A stretch of 64,000 bases of DNA, taken from positions 2,181,001 through 2,245,000 of the forward strand of contig NZ_JABFHO010000001.1 in the NCBI RefSeq assembly GCF_013404085.1, written 5' to 3'. The notes under the pieces were generated by a model, which worked only from the letters and a program-made list of their open reading frames with translations, was not told the DNA's origin and did no database searches. This document shows, one piece after another, positions 37,529 to 46,617 of this stretch; position 1 is the first letter of the stretch, and each line of letters starts with the position of its first letter. Origin of the DNA: Winogradskyella helgolandensis. Its GTDB lineage: Bacteria; Bacteroidota; Bacteroidia; Flavobacteriales; Flavobacteriaceae. A program made the position numbers and the translations under genes.

Positions 37529-40519
37529 TTAATGATTTACAATTAATTTTAAGGTCTCAATTTTATGATCTGTTAAAAAAACTCTCACAAAATAAATTCC
37601 ATCACTTAGTTTGTTGGTATTATAAGTAATATTAGATACTTTTCTATTGGATTCTTTATGAATACTTTTTCCCGATAAATCCCAAATTTCAAATTTTTCA
37701 ATATTTGAATTTGTAATTGACTCAATTGTAATATAATTTTCAGATGGATTAGGGTAAAGTCTAACTATTTGAGAATTTCCATTTTCAGTAATTTGATAAT
37801 TATTGATACTTAAAGTTGAGGCATCAATATCTGTTACATAAAGCTCATTACCGCTAATATCATTTCTTGCTCTAAAATATAGATTATTATCCGTTGCTCC
37901 CATTTCTTCTATCGAATTATAATTCTCAAAGTTTGGACCGTTTAGAATATTTACATCTAATTGCAATGGTACATTTAGATTATCATTGGTTATCCATATT
38001 TTATGCGGAAATGATTCGGCCAAATAGAGTAGATTATTATTGTAGCAAGTTAAATTACTTATATACGAGAAATCTGTAGTGTTAGACCCTGCTATCTGTT
38101 GCGTGGTAATTCCGTTAGTTCTCCATAATTCTTGATCTATTCCAAATTTATCTTCAGCTAAAAAATAAACATATCCTCCACAAGTAGTAATTATATTGAT
38201 ATCAGTATTTGGTATTGCTATTGATGAATCTGTAAAGGCATCAAATAGTTGTGCGGTACCATCAATTGTTCCATCAGTTTTATAAATAACCTTATTAGAG
38301 AAGTTTACAGGATGGTTTGCTACAAAATAGATTTCATTGTTTAAGAGTGTGGTAAACTGGATGTTACTATCTATATTATCTCCAAAAGACTGTAAATGGC
38401 TAGTGCCAGAGGCTGTACCGTCAGAAATCCATACATCATGTGGACCATAAGTAGTTCCAGAGGTTTCTGCAACTATTATTAATTTATCATTAACAGCCTT
38501 TAAAACTCTCATATCGTTTAAATTGATTATTTTATTTGTTCCAGATTCTGTGCCATCTGTTGTCCATAAACCAGAGCCAGAATTATCGTTAGCAATAAAA
38601 TATACTGTATTGTTCATCATTACAAATTCCCTAGCATGACTACCATAATTATAGTTTGAACTGGTATTGATGTTTTTTATCATATAAGTGCCTGATTCGC
38701 TACCATCACTTCTCCATAGCTCAGAACCATTAATCCCATCATCAGCACTGAAGTAAAGAATATCATCCAGAACTGTGAATTGCTGATAGTCTTGCATACT
38801 ACTTTGGCTGTTAGTTCTGATATCTTTTACCATAAAAGTACCACTTTCAGTTCCGTCACTTCTCCATAGTTCAAAGCCATGTGTGCCATCAATTGCGCTA
38901 AAATATAATATACCATTCATTTCTTTCATTTCAGAATCATCATCGATGCTGTTATATCCAGGGTTTATATCTTTTATTAGTTGTGTCCCGATTGCTGTTC
39001 CATCACTTTTAAATAATTGGCTACCATATTCTGTTCCTCTTGCTCTGAAAAAAAGATTTCCATTAACATTAGTGAATTTTGAAGCATTGCTACTATTTGA
39101 ATAGTTTAAATCTGCAAAAAATGATGTTCCGGTAATCGTTCCATCAGTCATCCATAATTCATTACCGTTTGTTTCATTCTGTCCCGTCAAAATAGTAGAA
39201 TTATTAACAGTAACGAAACTTTCTTCTAAACCAGAAATGTTACTATCTGTAATATTTGATAATTCAAATGTTCCATTTGATGAACCGTCACTTACCCATA
39301 GTGTTCGATCAGACGAATTGGTACTAGTTGTAAAAAAAAGAAGCTTGTTATTTACATTGTCTAAATGGAATTTTTTAATCCATACTGATGAATTCCCGTC
39401 ATTAATATCCTTAAGTAAAGTTGTACCCGTTTCTGTTCCATCTGATTTCCATATTTCAGTTCCATGAACATTGTCGTCTGCTAGGAAGTACACTTCATTG
39501 TTGAATGATATATATTGGTTATTAGATGATATACTATTAAAATTTGTATTGTTTATGTTCTTTACCATTGATGTGCCTGCTTCGGTTCCATCGCTTTTCC
39601 ATAGTTCCGTTCCGTTTATTCCATCATTAGCTTCAAAAATTATAAAATTGTTAATGGAACTACCTTTTAATGAATAGGCACTTGAGTTAGAACCTGTTTT
39701 TATATCTTTAACGATAGTTGTTCCTGATTCTGTCCCATCACTTCTCCATAATTCGTTACCATTAGTTCCATTGTCAGCAAAAAAATAAAAGAAGTTATTC
39801 AAGGATAAAAATTGAATTCCACTACTTAATCCAGAATAATTTGCATTAATGTCTTTTACCATTGCTGTTCCGGCTTCTGTTCCATCACTTTTCCATAGTT
39901 CAGTTCCATTTACCCCATCATTAGCTGTAAAATAGATAATGTTATTAAAAACGAATAAACTATTTGGACTTCCATTTCCGTTTGAATTAATATCTTTTAT
40001 CATTATTGTCCCAGCTTCTGTTCCATCACTTTTCCATAATTCATAGCCATCAACATCATTGGTGGCGGTAAAGAATAGTGTTCCGTTAAAATCTATCAAA
40101 TTTGTAGGGCCGATGTAAGAACTGTTATTATTGGGGAGAATATCTTTAATCATTACTGTACCATTTTCAGTTCCATCACTTTTCCATAATTCCGAACCGT
40201 ACACTCCATCGTCTGCTGTAAAATAAAGCGTATTGTTGACAACAACTAAAGAACTTGGACTCGATGAGTTTTGACCTTGTTTTATATCCTTAACCATTAA
40301 AGTTCCGTCAGAAGTTCCATCTGAATACCATAATTCCCTACCGAAGTTTTCAAATGAACCATCTGTAGCAGTAAAGTAAAAACCATTTTGAAAAGCTACA
40401 AAGGTTTGTGGGTCGCTATCTTCGTGAAAATTTATTTCAATAAGACTTGCATCTATTGTCTGGGCTGTTAAAATTCTAGTAATGAAAATAAATAATAGAA
40501 AAGTAAAATTGTATTTCAT
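37529..40519 (-). CDS. Giant ELWxSDGT-repeat secreted protein with T9SS sorting domain (cassette)
   Basis: 996 residues. Signal peptide, then about 15 repeats of roughly 45 to 60 residues built around ELWKSDGTEAGT followed by a hydrophobic-V/I-K-D-I/N strand and a YFxA-D/N-DGxxGxELW link, a beta-propeller-like pattern. The C-terminus (about 915 to 996) is a type IX sorting domain (RLYPNPSENYITIES...GIYFVRVFLTDHKIETLKLIV). Surface-exposed or secreted; ligand unknown. At about 3.5 kb with its site, this is an exceptionally large cassette. Cores GTTACCA/TGGTAAC pair perfectly. Confidence 0.85.
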   Translation of the reverse strand: MKYNFTFLLFIFITRILTAQTIDASLIEINFHEDSDPQTFVAFQNGFYFTATDGSFENFGRELWYSDGTSDGTLMVKDIKQGQNSSSPSSLVVVNNTLYFTADDGVYGSELWKSDGTENGTVMIKDILPNNNSSYIGPTNLIDFNGTLFFTATNDVDGYELWKSDGTEAGTIMIKDINSNGNGSPNSLFVFNNIIYFTANDGVNGTELWKSDGTEAGTAMVKDINANYSGLSSGIQFLSLNNFFYFFADNGTNGNELWRSDGTESGTTIVKDIKTGSNSSAYSLKGSSINNFIIFEANDGINGTELWKSDGTEAGTSMVKNINNTNFNSISSNNQYISFNNEVYFLADDNVHGTEIWKSDGTETGTTLLKDINDGNSSVWIKKFHLDNVNNKLLFFTTSTNSSDRTLWVSDGSSNGTFELSNITDSNISGLEESFVTVNNSTILTGQNETNGNELWMTDGTITGTSFFADLNYSNSSNASKFTNVNGNLFFRARGTEYGSQLFKSDGTAIGTQLIKDINPGYNSIDDDSEMKEMNGILYFSAIDGTHGFELWRSDGTESGTFMVKDIRTNSQSSMQDYQQFTVLDDILYFSADDGINGSELWRSDGSESGTYMIKNINTSSNYNYGSHAREFVMMNNTVYFIANDNSGSGLWTTDGTESGTNKIINLNDMRVLKAVNDKLIIVAETSGTTYGPHDVWISDGTASGTSHLQSFGDNIDSNIQFTTLLNNEIYFVANHPVNFSNKVIYKTDGTIDGTAQLFDAFTDSSIAIPNTDINIITTCGGYVYFLAEDKFGIDQELWRTNGITTQQIAGSNTTDFSYISNLTCYNNNLLYLAESFPHKIWITNDNLNVPLQLDVNILNGPNFENYNSIEEMGATDNNLYFRARNDISGNELYVTDIDASTLSINNYQITENGNSQIVRLYPNPSENYITIESITNSNIEKFEIWDLSGKSIHKESNRKVSNITYNTNKLSDGIYFVRVFLTDHKIETLKLIVNH

Positions 40520-40554
40520 AGGTTTGTTTTTTTACGTAATTTTTGTTTAATGTG

Positions 40555-41045
40555 TGGTAACTAGTTATAATAGTACAATCACTCATGTTATCCCTTTTTT
40601 AATTCCAGATAACAAAAGTTATAGCACTCCATTCTAAGTTATAAAACTACGCAATACTTTGCAAAGTTTAGTACGTGACTTTACGTACATTTTGATAAAA
40701 ATAAGGTAGTTATGAGACTTATGGTTACTGTTTTCCGTAATGGTATAAAAAAAACGAAGCGGTTGCTGAGAATTTTAGGTGGTGGTTGTAGGCGTTGGGT
40801 GGTTTTTGGAGCTTTCTAAGTAATGGATACGATCATTGTAAATAGATTGGTGCTTGGTTCTAATGCTTCTCGATACATGCCGACAAAAAGGTCGGCACAC
40901 TCGAAGTGACGGTTTGGGAGGGTTTTGTATGTGTTGGTACATAAGTTACAGATAGATCCTAAGGCAGAAATCTTGTGAAGCTATATTCTGTGAGGATTTT
41001 GGTAAATGGGCTAGGATTAGCAATGAATTATATGCGGTGTTGTAC
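40555..41045 (-). repeat. Long attC-like site 4 (about 490 bp)
   Basis: Outer core TGGTAAC (40555), inner core GTTGTAC (41039). Middle as in sites 1 and 2. Belongs to the CoiA-like cassette. Confidence 0.7.
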
Positions 41046-41057
41046 GCAGTTTTTTGT

Positions 41058-41975
41058 TCAGGTGTATTCCAAATATTTGTTAATAAAATCAGAACGTTTT
41101 ATAATTCTATTTTCTTGATACCAATACATTAAATTAGATTCTAAACCATTCAAGTTGTCAATGAATATTGGAAAAGACATATAGTCGATAAAACTTCTCC
41201 AATATAGTTTATTCAGTCTAACAGGTGAGTAATTATCTTTTTTTACACTTATATAAGAAATGTTAAAATCTGAATACATTTTATGATATGCGTTATAATC
41301 ATATAGTTCATTACAGATTTTTTCGAACAGATAAGATAGTTCAGATTTAATTTCTAAAAAGTTCTTATTAGTATCAAACTCATATTCAAAATAGTTGCCA
41401 TTGCTTACTTTAAAGTCTATTAAATTTTTGTCATTCTTTAAATCCAATAGTAATTGGTTTCTGAATAAGGTTGCTTTAAATGCGTCCATATCATATAGGG
41501 AAACTAATGGACTATATGCTGGTATTGAAAAGTATAGAACAAACTGTTTTTTGTTAAATTGATAAGTTATACTTGATTTTTTTGCTAATTTTTCTCCATT
41601 CAAAATCCAAATCATATTGTTTTCCCCATAGAAATTTTCTCTTTCTTCAATTTCGGCGATGTTTATTGGTGAGTTTTGGACTTCAATTACTAAATTGTTA
41701 TTAAGTCTTAAATCAGCACGATGAGATTTACCATTAGTTTTCTTTATGGAAATTTCTCTATACTGTTTAGGAAAAAAATTTTGCCATTTTAAATGCCATT
41801 CAGTTATTGGTTCATACCAACTGTCACATTCGTTTTTAGCCTTATGAGACCAATGTTCTATTTTGAATGAACCTTTTTTTCCAATCACAACAGAACCACA
41901 GTCTGGACATCTTGCTCTTTCTCCAGAAACCGAAACCTCTATTTTTTCATTCTGTTCATCGTAAGCGTATCTCAT
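41058..41975 (-). CDS. CoiA-like nuclease-domain protein (cassette)
   Basis: 305 residues. N-terminal zinc-binding region (CPDCG near residue 19, then HWSHKAKNECDSW), followed by a restriction-endonuclease-like core: EWHLKWQNFFP, SHRADLRLNNNLVIEVQNSPI (the D...ExQ signature of CoiA-type PD-(D/E)XK nucleases) and ERENFYGENNMIWILNG. CoiA is a competence protein in Gram-positives; relatives in Bacteroidota are of unknown role, and a function in DNA processing is inferred. The last 150 residues are not recognised. Cores GTTGTAC/GTAGAAC pair with one mismatch. Confidence 0.75.
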   Translation of the reverse strand: MRYAYDEQNEKIEVSVSGERARCPDCGSVVIGKKGSFKIEHWSHKAKNECDSWYEPITEWHLKWQNFFPKQYREISIKKTNGKSHRADLRLNNNLVIEVQNSPINIAEIEERENFYGENNMIWILNGEKLAKKSSITYQFNKKQFVLYFSIPAYSPLVSLYDMDAFKATLFRNQLLLDLKNDKNLIDFKVSNGNYFEYEFDTNKNFLEIKSELSYLFEKICNELYDYNAYHKMYSDFNISYISVKKDNYSPVRLNKLYWRSFIDYMSFPIFIDNLNGLESNLMYWYQENRIIKRSDFINKYLEYT

Positions 41976-41993
41976 TGGTTTTGTTCAAATTGA

Positions 41994-42124
41994 GTAGAAC
42001 GTGTTTGTATATGGTTTGTTGCGTGTTTAAGCACCTAATTTAGCAAATAATAACCAAATAGAAAATCCGCAAGGATTTTCGTAAGCAAGCCAAAACTAGC
42101 AATAAATTATATACTTTGTTGGCA
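41994..42124 (-). repeat. Standard attC-like site
   Basis: Outer core GTAGAAC (41994), middle with the palindrome GAAAATCCGCAAGGATTTTC, inner core GTTGGCA (42118). Confidence 0.75.
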
Positions 42125-42128
42125 AACG

Positions 42129-42926
42129 TTATTTATTTTTCCAATATCTTTTTACAAAATAAGAACTAATATTTTCTTTTAATAATTTAGGTAAAAGATA
42201 GAAATATTTTTTTCGAGAATATGTGGAATCTACTTTGTCTGCATAATAATCTGAATTGTTAAATTTATCACTCAAGTATTTATATTTTTTTAATACTCTA
42301 ATGCTTTTAAATCCTTTTATATTACTTTCAATTAAGTTTCTTATAATCTTATATTGTTCTTTTGTATCATGATTACCACCGCCAACTATATCCCCATAAT
42401 TTTCACGCCAAGTAACTTCATAGAAATCGGTGTTTTCTATTTGTTCATAATATTTTGATATGAATTCAATTTCTTGTTCTGGGTACATTTTATTTCCTTC
42501 GCCGGGAAATTCTCTTGCAATTTCTAATAAGACTTTATGAAATTTTATTCTTGGTAAATCCTCTAATGCTTCTTGTTTCATAACGTTAATGAATTCAGGG
42601 CCAAATAATAAATTTCCCTTGTGGTATAATTTCCCAACAGAAATGTAGCCCTTACATATAAATTCATTTTTAAATAATGCGTGTATTGCGAAACACGCAT
42701 CTGATATTATGTAGTATATTCCACCTGGATAATTAACAGGAACTGTAATCACAATGGAATCCGAAAATTGAGTAAATTCTAAAGAATCATCAGCAATATT
42801 ATTTGAGAATAGAGTTTCGATATACTCAAGCGTTTCCTTTAATTTTTTCACTTTATCCTCTTGATAAATCCGATTTGTAAATCCTAAAATATCAATAAAT
42901 AGGATGATTCTTTCTTCGTATTTCAC
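42129..42926 (-). CDS. Class III nucleotidyl cyclase-like protein (cassette)
   Basis: 265 residues, GTG start. ILFIDILGFTNRI places an Asp as in the first metal site of class III adenylate/guanylate cyclases; FTQFSDSIVITV resembles the second (usually GD), and FICKGYISVGKLYHKGNLLFGPEFINVMKQEALEDLPRI follows the RxGIxxGxVxxGxxxGxAVN region. The C-terminal 110 residues are not recognised. Whether it makes a cyclic nucleotide is uncertain because the second metal-site Gly is missing. No effector gene is in the cassette. Cores GTTGGCA/TGCCAAC pair perfectly. Confidence 0.65.
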   Translation of the reverse strand: MKYEERIILFIDILGFTNRIYQEDKVKKLKETLEYIETLFSNNIADDSLEFTQFSDSIVITVPVNYPGGIYYIISDACFAIHALFKNEFICKGYISVGKLYHKGNLLFGPEFINVMKQEALEDLPRIKFHKVLLEIAREFPGEGNKMYPEQEIEFISKYYEQIENTDFYEVTWRENYGDIVGGGNHDTKEQYKIIRNLIESNIKGFKSIRVLKKYKYLSDKFNNSDYYADKVDSTYSRKKYFYLLPKLLKENISSYFVKRYWKNK

Positions 42927-42943
42927 TTGCTTTTTTTAATGTT

Positions 42944-43296
42944 TGCCAACTTGTTATAAAAGTACAATCACTCACGTTATCCCTATCTTAATTCCAGATA
43001 ACAAAAGCTATAGCACTCCATTCTTAGTTTATAAAACTACGCAATACTTTGCAAAGTTTAGTACGTGACTTTACGTACATTTTGATAAAAATAAGGTAGT
43101 TATGAGACTTATGGTTACTGTTTTCCGTAATGGTATAAAAAAACGAAGCGGTTGCTGAGCATTTTAGGTGGTGTTTGTAGGGGTTGGGTGGTTTTTGAAG
43201 CTGCCTAAATGCTGTATACGATCATTGTAAATAGATTGTTGCTTGGTTGTGATGCTTCTCGATACATGCCGACAGAAAAGTCGGCACACTCGAAGA
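42944..43296 (-). repeat. Long attC-like site 5, truncated
   Basis: Outer core TGCCAAC and the MITE-like middle are present up to TCGGCACACTCGAAG, then the similarity stops. The inner half and its core are missing, so the following gene pair is not bounded by a proper site on this side. Confidence 0.65.
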
Positions 43297-43340
43297 GACA
43301 ACATGGGGTCGCTTTATGTTTCTTAGTTTAAAAGAAGGTC

Positions 43341-44039
43341 TTAAAAAGGCACGACAATTCCAATACCAGATCTAAAACCGCTCCAGCCAGCATTTACACG
43401 ATCTCCATCATCATCTTCTAAAGCAAAATCATTGTTTTCTTTTAATTTTAGTTCTCCGCCTAACACTAAGTCATAGCCAAGATTTAATCTCAATTTTACG
43501 ACAGAAATAGGAATATCGTAAATGAATCTTATACCTAGTCCGATATCAATGGAATTAAAGTCAATGGATTCTGTTGAGGTTGTATTAGATATTTTTGAAT
43601 AACTCTCTAAATCTAATTGGGTATAATTAACAAAAGCTCTTCCTCCGAAATAAAACACGTTTTTACTGCTGTTTTCTGATAGCTTAATTTGGTATTCTCC
43701 GCCAAATGTATACGCCTTTAATAGCTGAGTTAACCTAATTAGTCCGGAGTAATCTGAATACGATATTTTACCACCAGTAGAATTATAAGAAGCAAAAAAC
43801 TGCGTACTAATATCCTCGATTTTTATACCAAACGAATAACCAATATTTGCTCCGAAATCATCATTAACGTCTAGATTTACCTCATTGATATCGTCTCTTA
43901 ATTGTAGCTGAAAGTTTTTTAAATCAGTATGTGAAAACGTGTTATAATTGACTTCAACTATAGCAGAGATATTATTTTGAGCTTGTACATTAAAATATAC
44001 AAAAGCCATTAGAAGAATAATAACTTGTGTTTTTTTCAT
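43341..44039 (-). CDS. Outer-membrane beta-barrel-like protein
   Basis: 232 residues with signal peptide (ends NVQAQ) and regular amphipathic strands (VEVNYNTFSHTDLKNF, NIGYSFGIKIEDISTQFFASYN, YFGGRAFVNYTQ, GLGIRFIYDIPISVVKLRLNLGYDLVLGGEL, GFRSGIGIVVPF). Second gene of a two-gene unit with the lipoprotein gene, separated by only 2 bp. Confidence 0.7.
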   Translation of the reverse strand: MKKTQVIILLMAFVYFNVQAQNNISAIVEVNYNTFSHTDLKNFQLQLRDDINEVNLDVNDDFGANIGYSFGIKIEDISTQFFASYNSTGGKISYSDYSGLIRLTQLLKAYTFGGEYQIKLSENSSKNVFYFGGRAFVNYTQLDLESYSKISNTTSTESIDFNSIDIGLGIRFIYDIPISVVKLRLNLGYDLVLGGELKLKENNDFALEDDDGDRVNAGWSGFRSGIGIVVPF

Positions 44040-44041
44040 AA

Positions 44042-45880
44042 TTAGTTGGTGTAAAGGTTAGATTCAAAAACATACCCGTTAGGTGAGAAAATATAACCAT
44101 TAAAATAGCGATAAGACTGTTGAAAAGAGGTATCTATTAATTTGGTTTCATTAAGATTAATGTCATAGATATGAGATCTATTTCCTGCCGAAAAATGGTT
44201 GCAATTTATAAAGGGTTTTCCAGTATCTGTATATTTTACATCATAAACAATTTCTGTGTCCCAGATGTAAGTTTGGTTATAGTTAGATAAATCTAAATAA
44301 AACGTACTTCTATACCATCCAAAAACGGCGGAATTGCTTAATTTATCAAAGGTCATATGTTCTAGATCAGGTGCATCTGTATTATATCTTGAATCTTGAA
44401 TGGTGTTTAAAAAAACGAATTCCCCAAAATCTAGTTTGTATAGATCACCGTTGGCATAAAAATAACTAGCATCTATGGCACTAAAGAAGTTGGTTGTTTT
44501 GTTAATACCAAATTTTTGAATTCCAGTTGAGATGTCATAAATCAATACTTCACCAGAAGCCCAGGAATCTTCTAAAATTATATAATTCCCTCTGAAATAT
44601 GTATCTGCATTTGCTTTGTTAGCATTGAAGTCAACGGCATTGTAAGTGTTAGCAATAGAGAACGTCATAGGATTAAATACCAGTGCTTTTTCTTTGAGAT
44701 TTAATAGTATTGTATCAGAATTATTGTCGAACTCTAATGAATTAAAATCTTCTGAAAAGCTTAATGTTGTTAGTATTTGCGAGTTTTCTATTTCAAAAGA
44801 TTCTGCATTTAACTGATAGATCATTAATTCGTTTGAATTTGTTATTTCTACAATAAAATATTTGTTTATAGATGGCACATAGGTTATGTCTTCAAACTCG
44901 GAAATAGGTAAACTATCACCAACTGGTATTTGTTCATTTAGTTCTCCAAATAAAGAATTGTTTTTGAAGATTTTAAAATTTAAGAAAATATTTCCTCCAA
45001 AATAAAAGCCTTTATCAATAATTGTTTCACCTCCTTGAGGATTCAAATTAACAAATGCACCTCCGGAGAAAGGATAGGTGTAACCAGATAATCCTATGGT
45101 ATCGAAATTGCCATATAATGGGTGCTCATTGTAAATTAACTTAAATTCTCTGTAGAGAAGAGGTTCTATACTAAAATTCATTTTTGTGGTGGGAAGTAGT
45201 ACAAAATCAGAAATATCTTCAGTAAATGAATTTTTAAGTTTGATGGCATAGCTGGGATTATAAAATATAGTCTGATCATCATGTATTTGTAAATCGGACA
45301 AATCCTCTTGAGAAATGGGTCTTTCTTCTATAATAAAGTCATATTCATTTTTAATGACAAGGAAGGCTTCATCAAAATTATTATCTAAAATAGGGTTTAA
45401 GGTAATAAAGATTGAACCTTGGTTTATGTTAATACTCGCTATGCCAAAAGGATTTGCTAAAGTTTTATCTACTATAAAATTGTATTCTGCCAAACCAACA
45501 AAAAATTCTCCATTTAAAGCATCAGCTAAACTTCCAGAATTTGTAGGGAAAGCATATTCGATAGTTAATTCATGCTCTCCATCAGTTAATTCATCCACAT
45601 ACAAATAAAATTCTCCTGTTGTTTCTTGACTTCTATAGGTTTCTGTTCCGTCAATTTTAACAATCATTTCAAATTCATTGTTTCCAGCCCCTGTTATGGT
45701 ATATTGTATTATTTTAGAAGAACTTGTTTGTTCCCCATTTGAAAATCCTGTTAAAATGACATTTACATTTGGATTATTTGTTTGAATGTCTTTGAAAGAA
45801 TCCTCTGAAAAATCATATGTACAATTCGTTAAAAACAAAGTACTCACTATAAAAAGTATATATCTAAATCGTAATTTCAT
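44042..45880 (-). CDS. Large lipoprotein with propeller-like repeats
   Basis: 612 residues. Lipobox FLTNC in the first 21 residues. The first third has Ig-like features (NVILTGFSNGEQTSSSKIIQYTITGAGNNEFEM); the rest contains about six strand groups resembling a beta-propeller (INKYFIVEITNSNELMIYQLNAESFEIENSQILTTL and similar). First gene of the pair with the barrel protein; a surface complex of lipoprotein and barrel is plausible. No family recognised. Confidence 0.7.
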   Translation of the reverse strand: MKLRFRYILFIVSTLFLTNCTYDFSEDSFKDIQTNNPNVNVILTGFSNGEQTSSSKIIQYTITGAGNNEFEMIVKIDGTETYRSQETTGEFYLYVDELTDGEHELTIEYAFPTNSGSLADALNGEFFVGLAEYNFIVDKTLANPFGIASININQGSIFITLNPILDNNFDEAFLVIKNEYDFIIEERPISQEDLSDLQIHDDQTIFYNPSYAIKLKNSFTEDISDFVLLPTTKMNFSIEPLLYREFKLIYNEHPLYGNFDTIGLSGYTYPFSGGAFVNLNPQGGETIIDKGFYFGGNIFLNFKIFKNNSLFGELNEQIPVGDSLPISEFEDITYVPSINKYFIVEITNSNELMIYQLNAESFEIENSQILTTLSFSEDFNSLEFDNNSDTILLNLKEKALVFNPMTFSIANTYNAVDFNANKANADTYFRGNYIILEDSWASGEVLIYDISTGIQKFGINKTTNFFSAIDASYFYANGDLYKLDFGEFVFLNTIQDSRYNTDAPDLEHMTFDKLSNSAVFGWYRSTFYLDLSNYNQTYIWDTEIVYDVKYTDTGKPFINCNHFSAGNRSHIYDINLNETKLIDTSFQQSYRYFNGYIFSPNGYVFESNLYTN

Positions 45881-45918
45881 AACACTAGTTTTTCAATTTG
45901 TAGTATTTATCTAATGGG

Positions 45919-46084
45919 CTACAACGTTGTTGTATATTATTAGGGTAGTATTTTAAGCGCGGAAGTTAGCAAATAAATGGCAGATAGACCCGAGCGCAGT
46001 GCACTGGAGAAGCAATATTCTGCAGAAATGTTTGTAAGTTGGCAGTGACCAAGTCATTTTTTATACACGGCTAAAGTGTACGGT
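45919..46084 (-). repeat. Degenerate attC-like site of mixed type
   Basis: Outer core CTACAAC (45919), AAGTTAGCAAATAAA, and a block shared with the long sites (CAGATAGACCCGAGCGCAG, GAAGCAATATTCTGCAG). The inner end reads ATACACGGCTAAAGTGTACG in place of the usual GTT core. Confidence 0.5.
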
Positions 46085-46086
46085 TT

Positions 46087-46576
46087 TTAATGATTTTGTA
46101 AAGTTTCGAATACTATTTTCCAAGAATCATCTGGTTGTCTTTTCCAATTGATAATGTACGTTCCAATATTTTTAATGGTATCTGAACTTTCTTTATTAAT
46201 AAATATTTCATTAAACGTGTTATATGAAATCGCCATATCCTCTGAGGGTATGATAGTTGGTCTTCCACGATGAATGAGTTGTACATCATATTTAGTGTAA
46301 ATCCGTTCCCATTGTGCTTTTAAAGAATCTTTTGTTAAATGTTGAATTTGTGAATTTGGATAAATAGCCGTGTAGTTGTCTGCGTAAAATTCAATCCAAT
46401 CATAATCAAACCTTTCATAAACTGAATAAAGACTGTCAACTTGTTTTGTTATCAGGGTTGTTAGTTCTGAATCAGAGGTTTTTATTGCAATTTCTTTTTT
46501 TTTTGTGATTTTCACATCCAATGAAAAAACCGGTCATAAGTAGCATTAGACCTAATTGTGATTTTAAATTTTTCAT
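46087..46576 (-). pseudogene. SnoaL/DUF4440-like lipoprotein, frameshifted in a run of ten A
   Basis: A proper lipoprotein start (MKNLKSQLGLMLLMTGFFIGCENHK, ATG at 46576) runs into a homopolymer of ten A (46497 to 46506 on the plus strand as T) and would stop soon after. The mature domain continues in the next frame (KKKEIAIKTSDSELTTLITKQVDSLYSVYERFDYDWIEFYADNYTAIYPNSQI...DDSWKIVFETLQNH, an NTF2-like SnoaL/DUF4440 domain). With nine A the two parts fuse in frame. It is either a recent pseudogene, a phase-variable gene, or uses transcriptional slippage. The downstream frame alone would start at 46521 without a signal. Confidence 0.75.
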
Positions 46577-46593
46577 ATGGGTTAGTTTTAATT

Positions 46594-46612
46594 GTTGGCA
46601 ATGTTGTTGTCC
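46594..46612 (-). repeat. Residual attC-like core
   Basis: Only 41 bp separate the frameshifted gene from the next. They contain GTTGGCAATG and GTTGTTGTC but none of the repeat body, so the site is deleted or was never complete. Confidence 0.35.
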
Positions 46613-46617
46613 TTTTG

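Noticed and set aside
37396..37629. Plus-strand 77-codon frame
   Set aside because: It covers the inner half of a site and the antisense of the T9SS domain end of the ELWxSDGT gene. No sign of a protein family.
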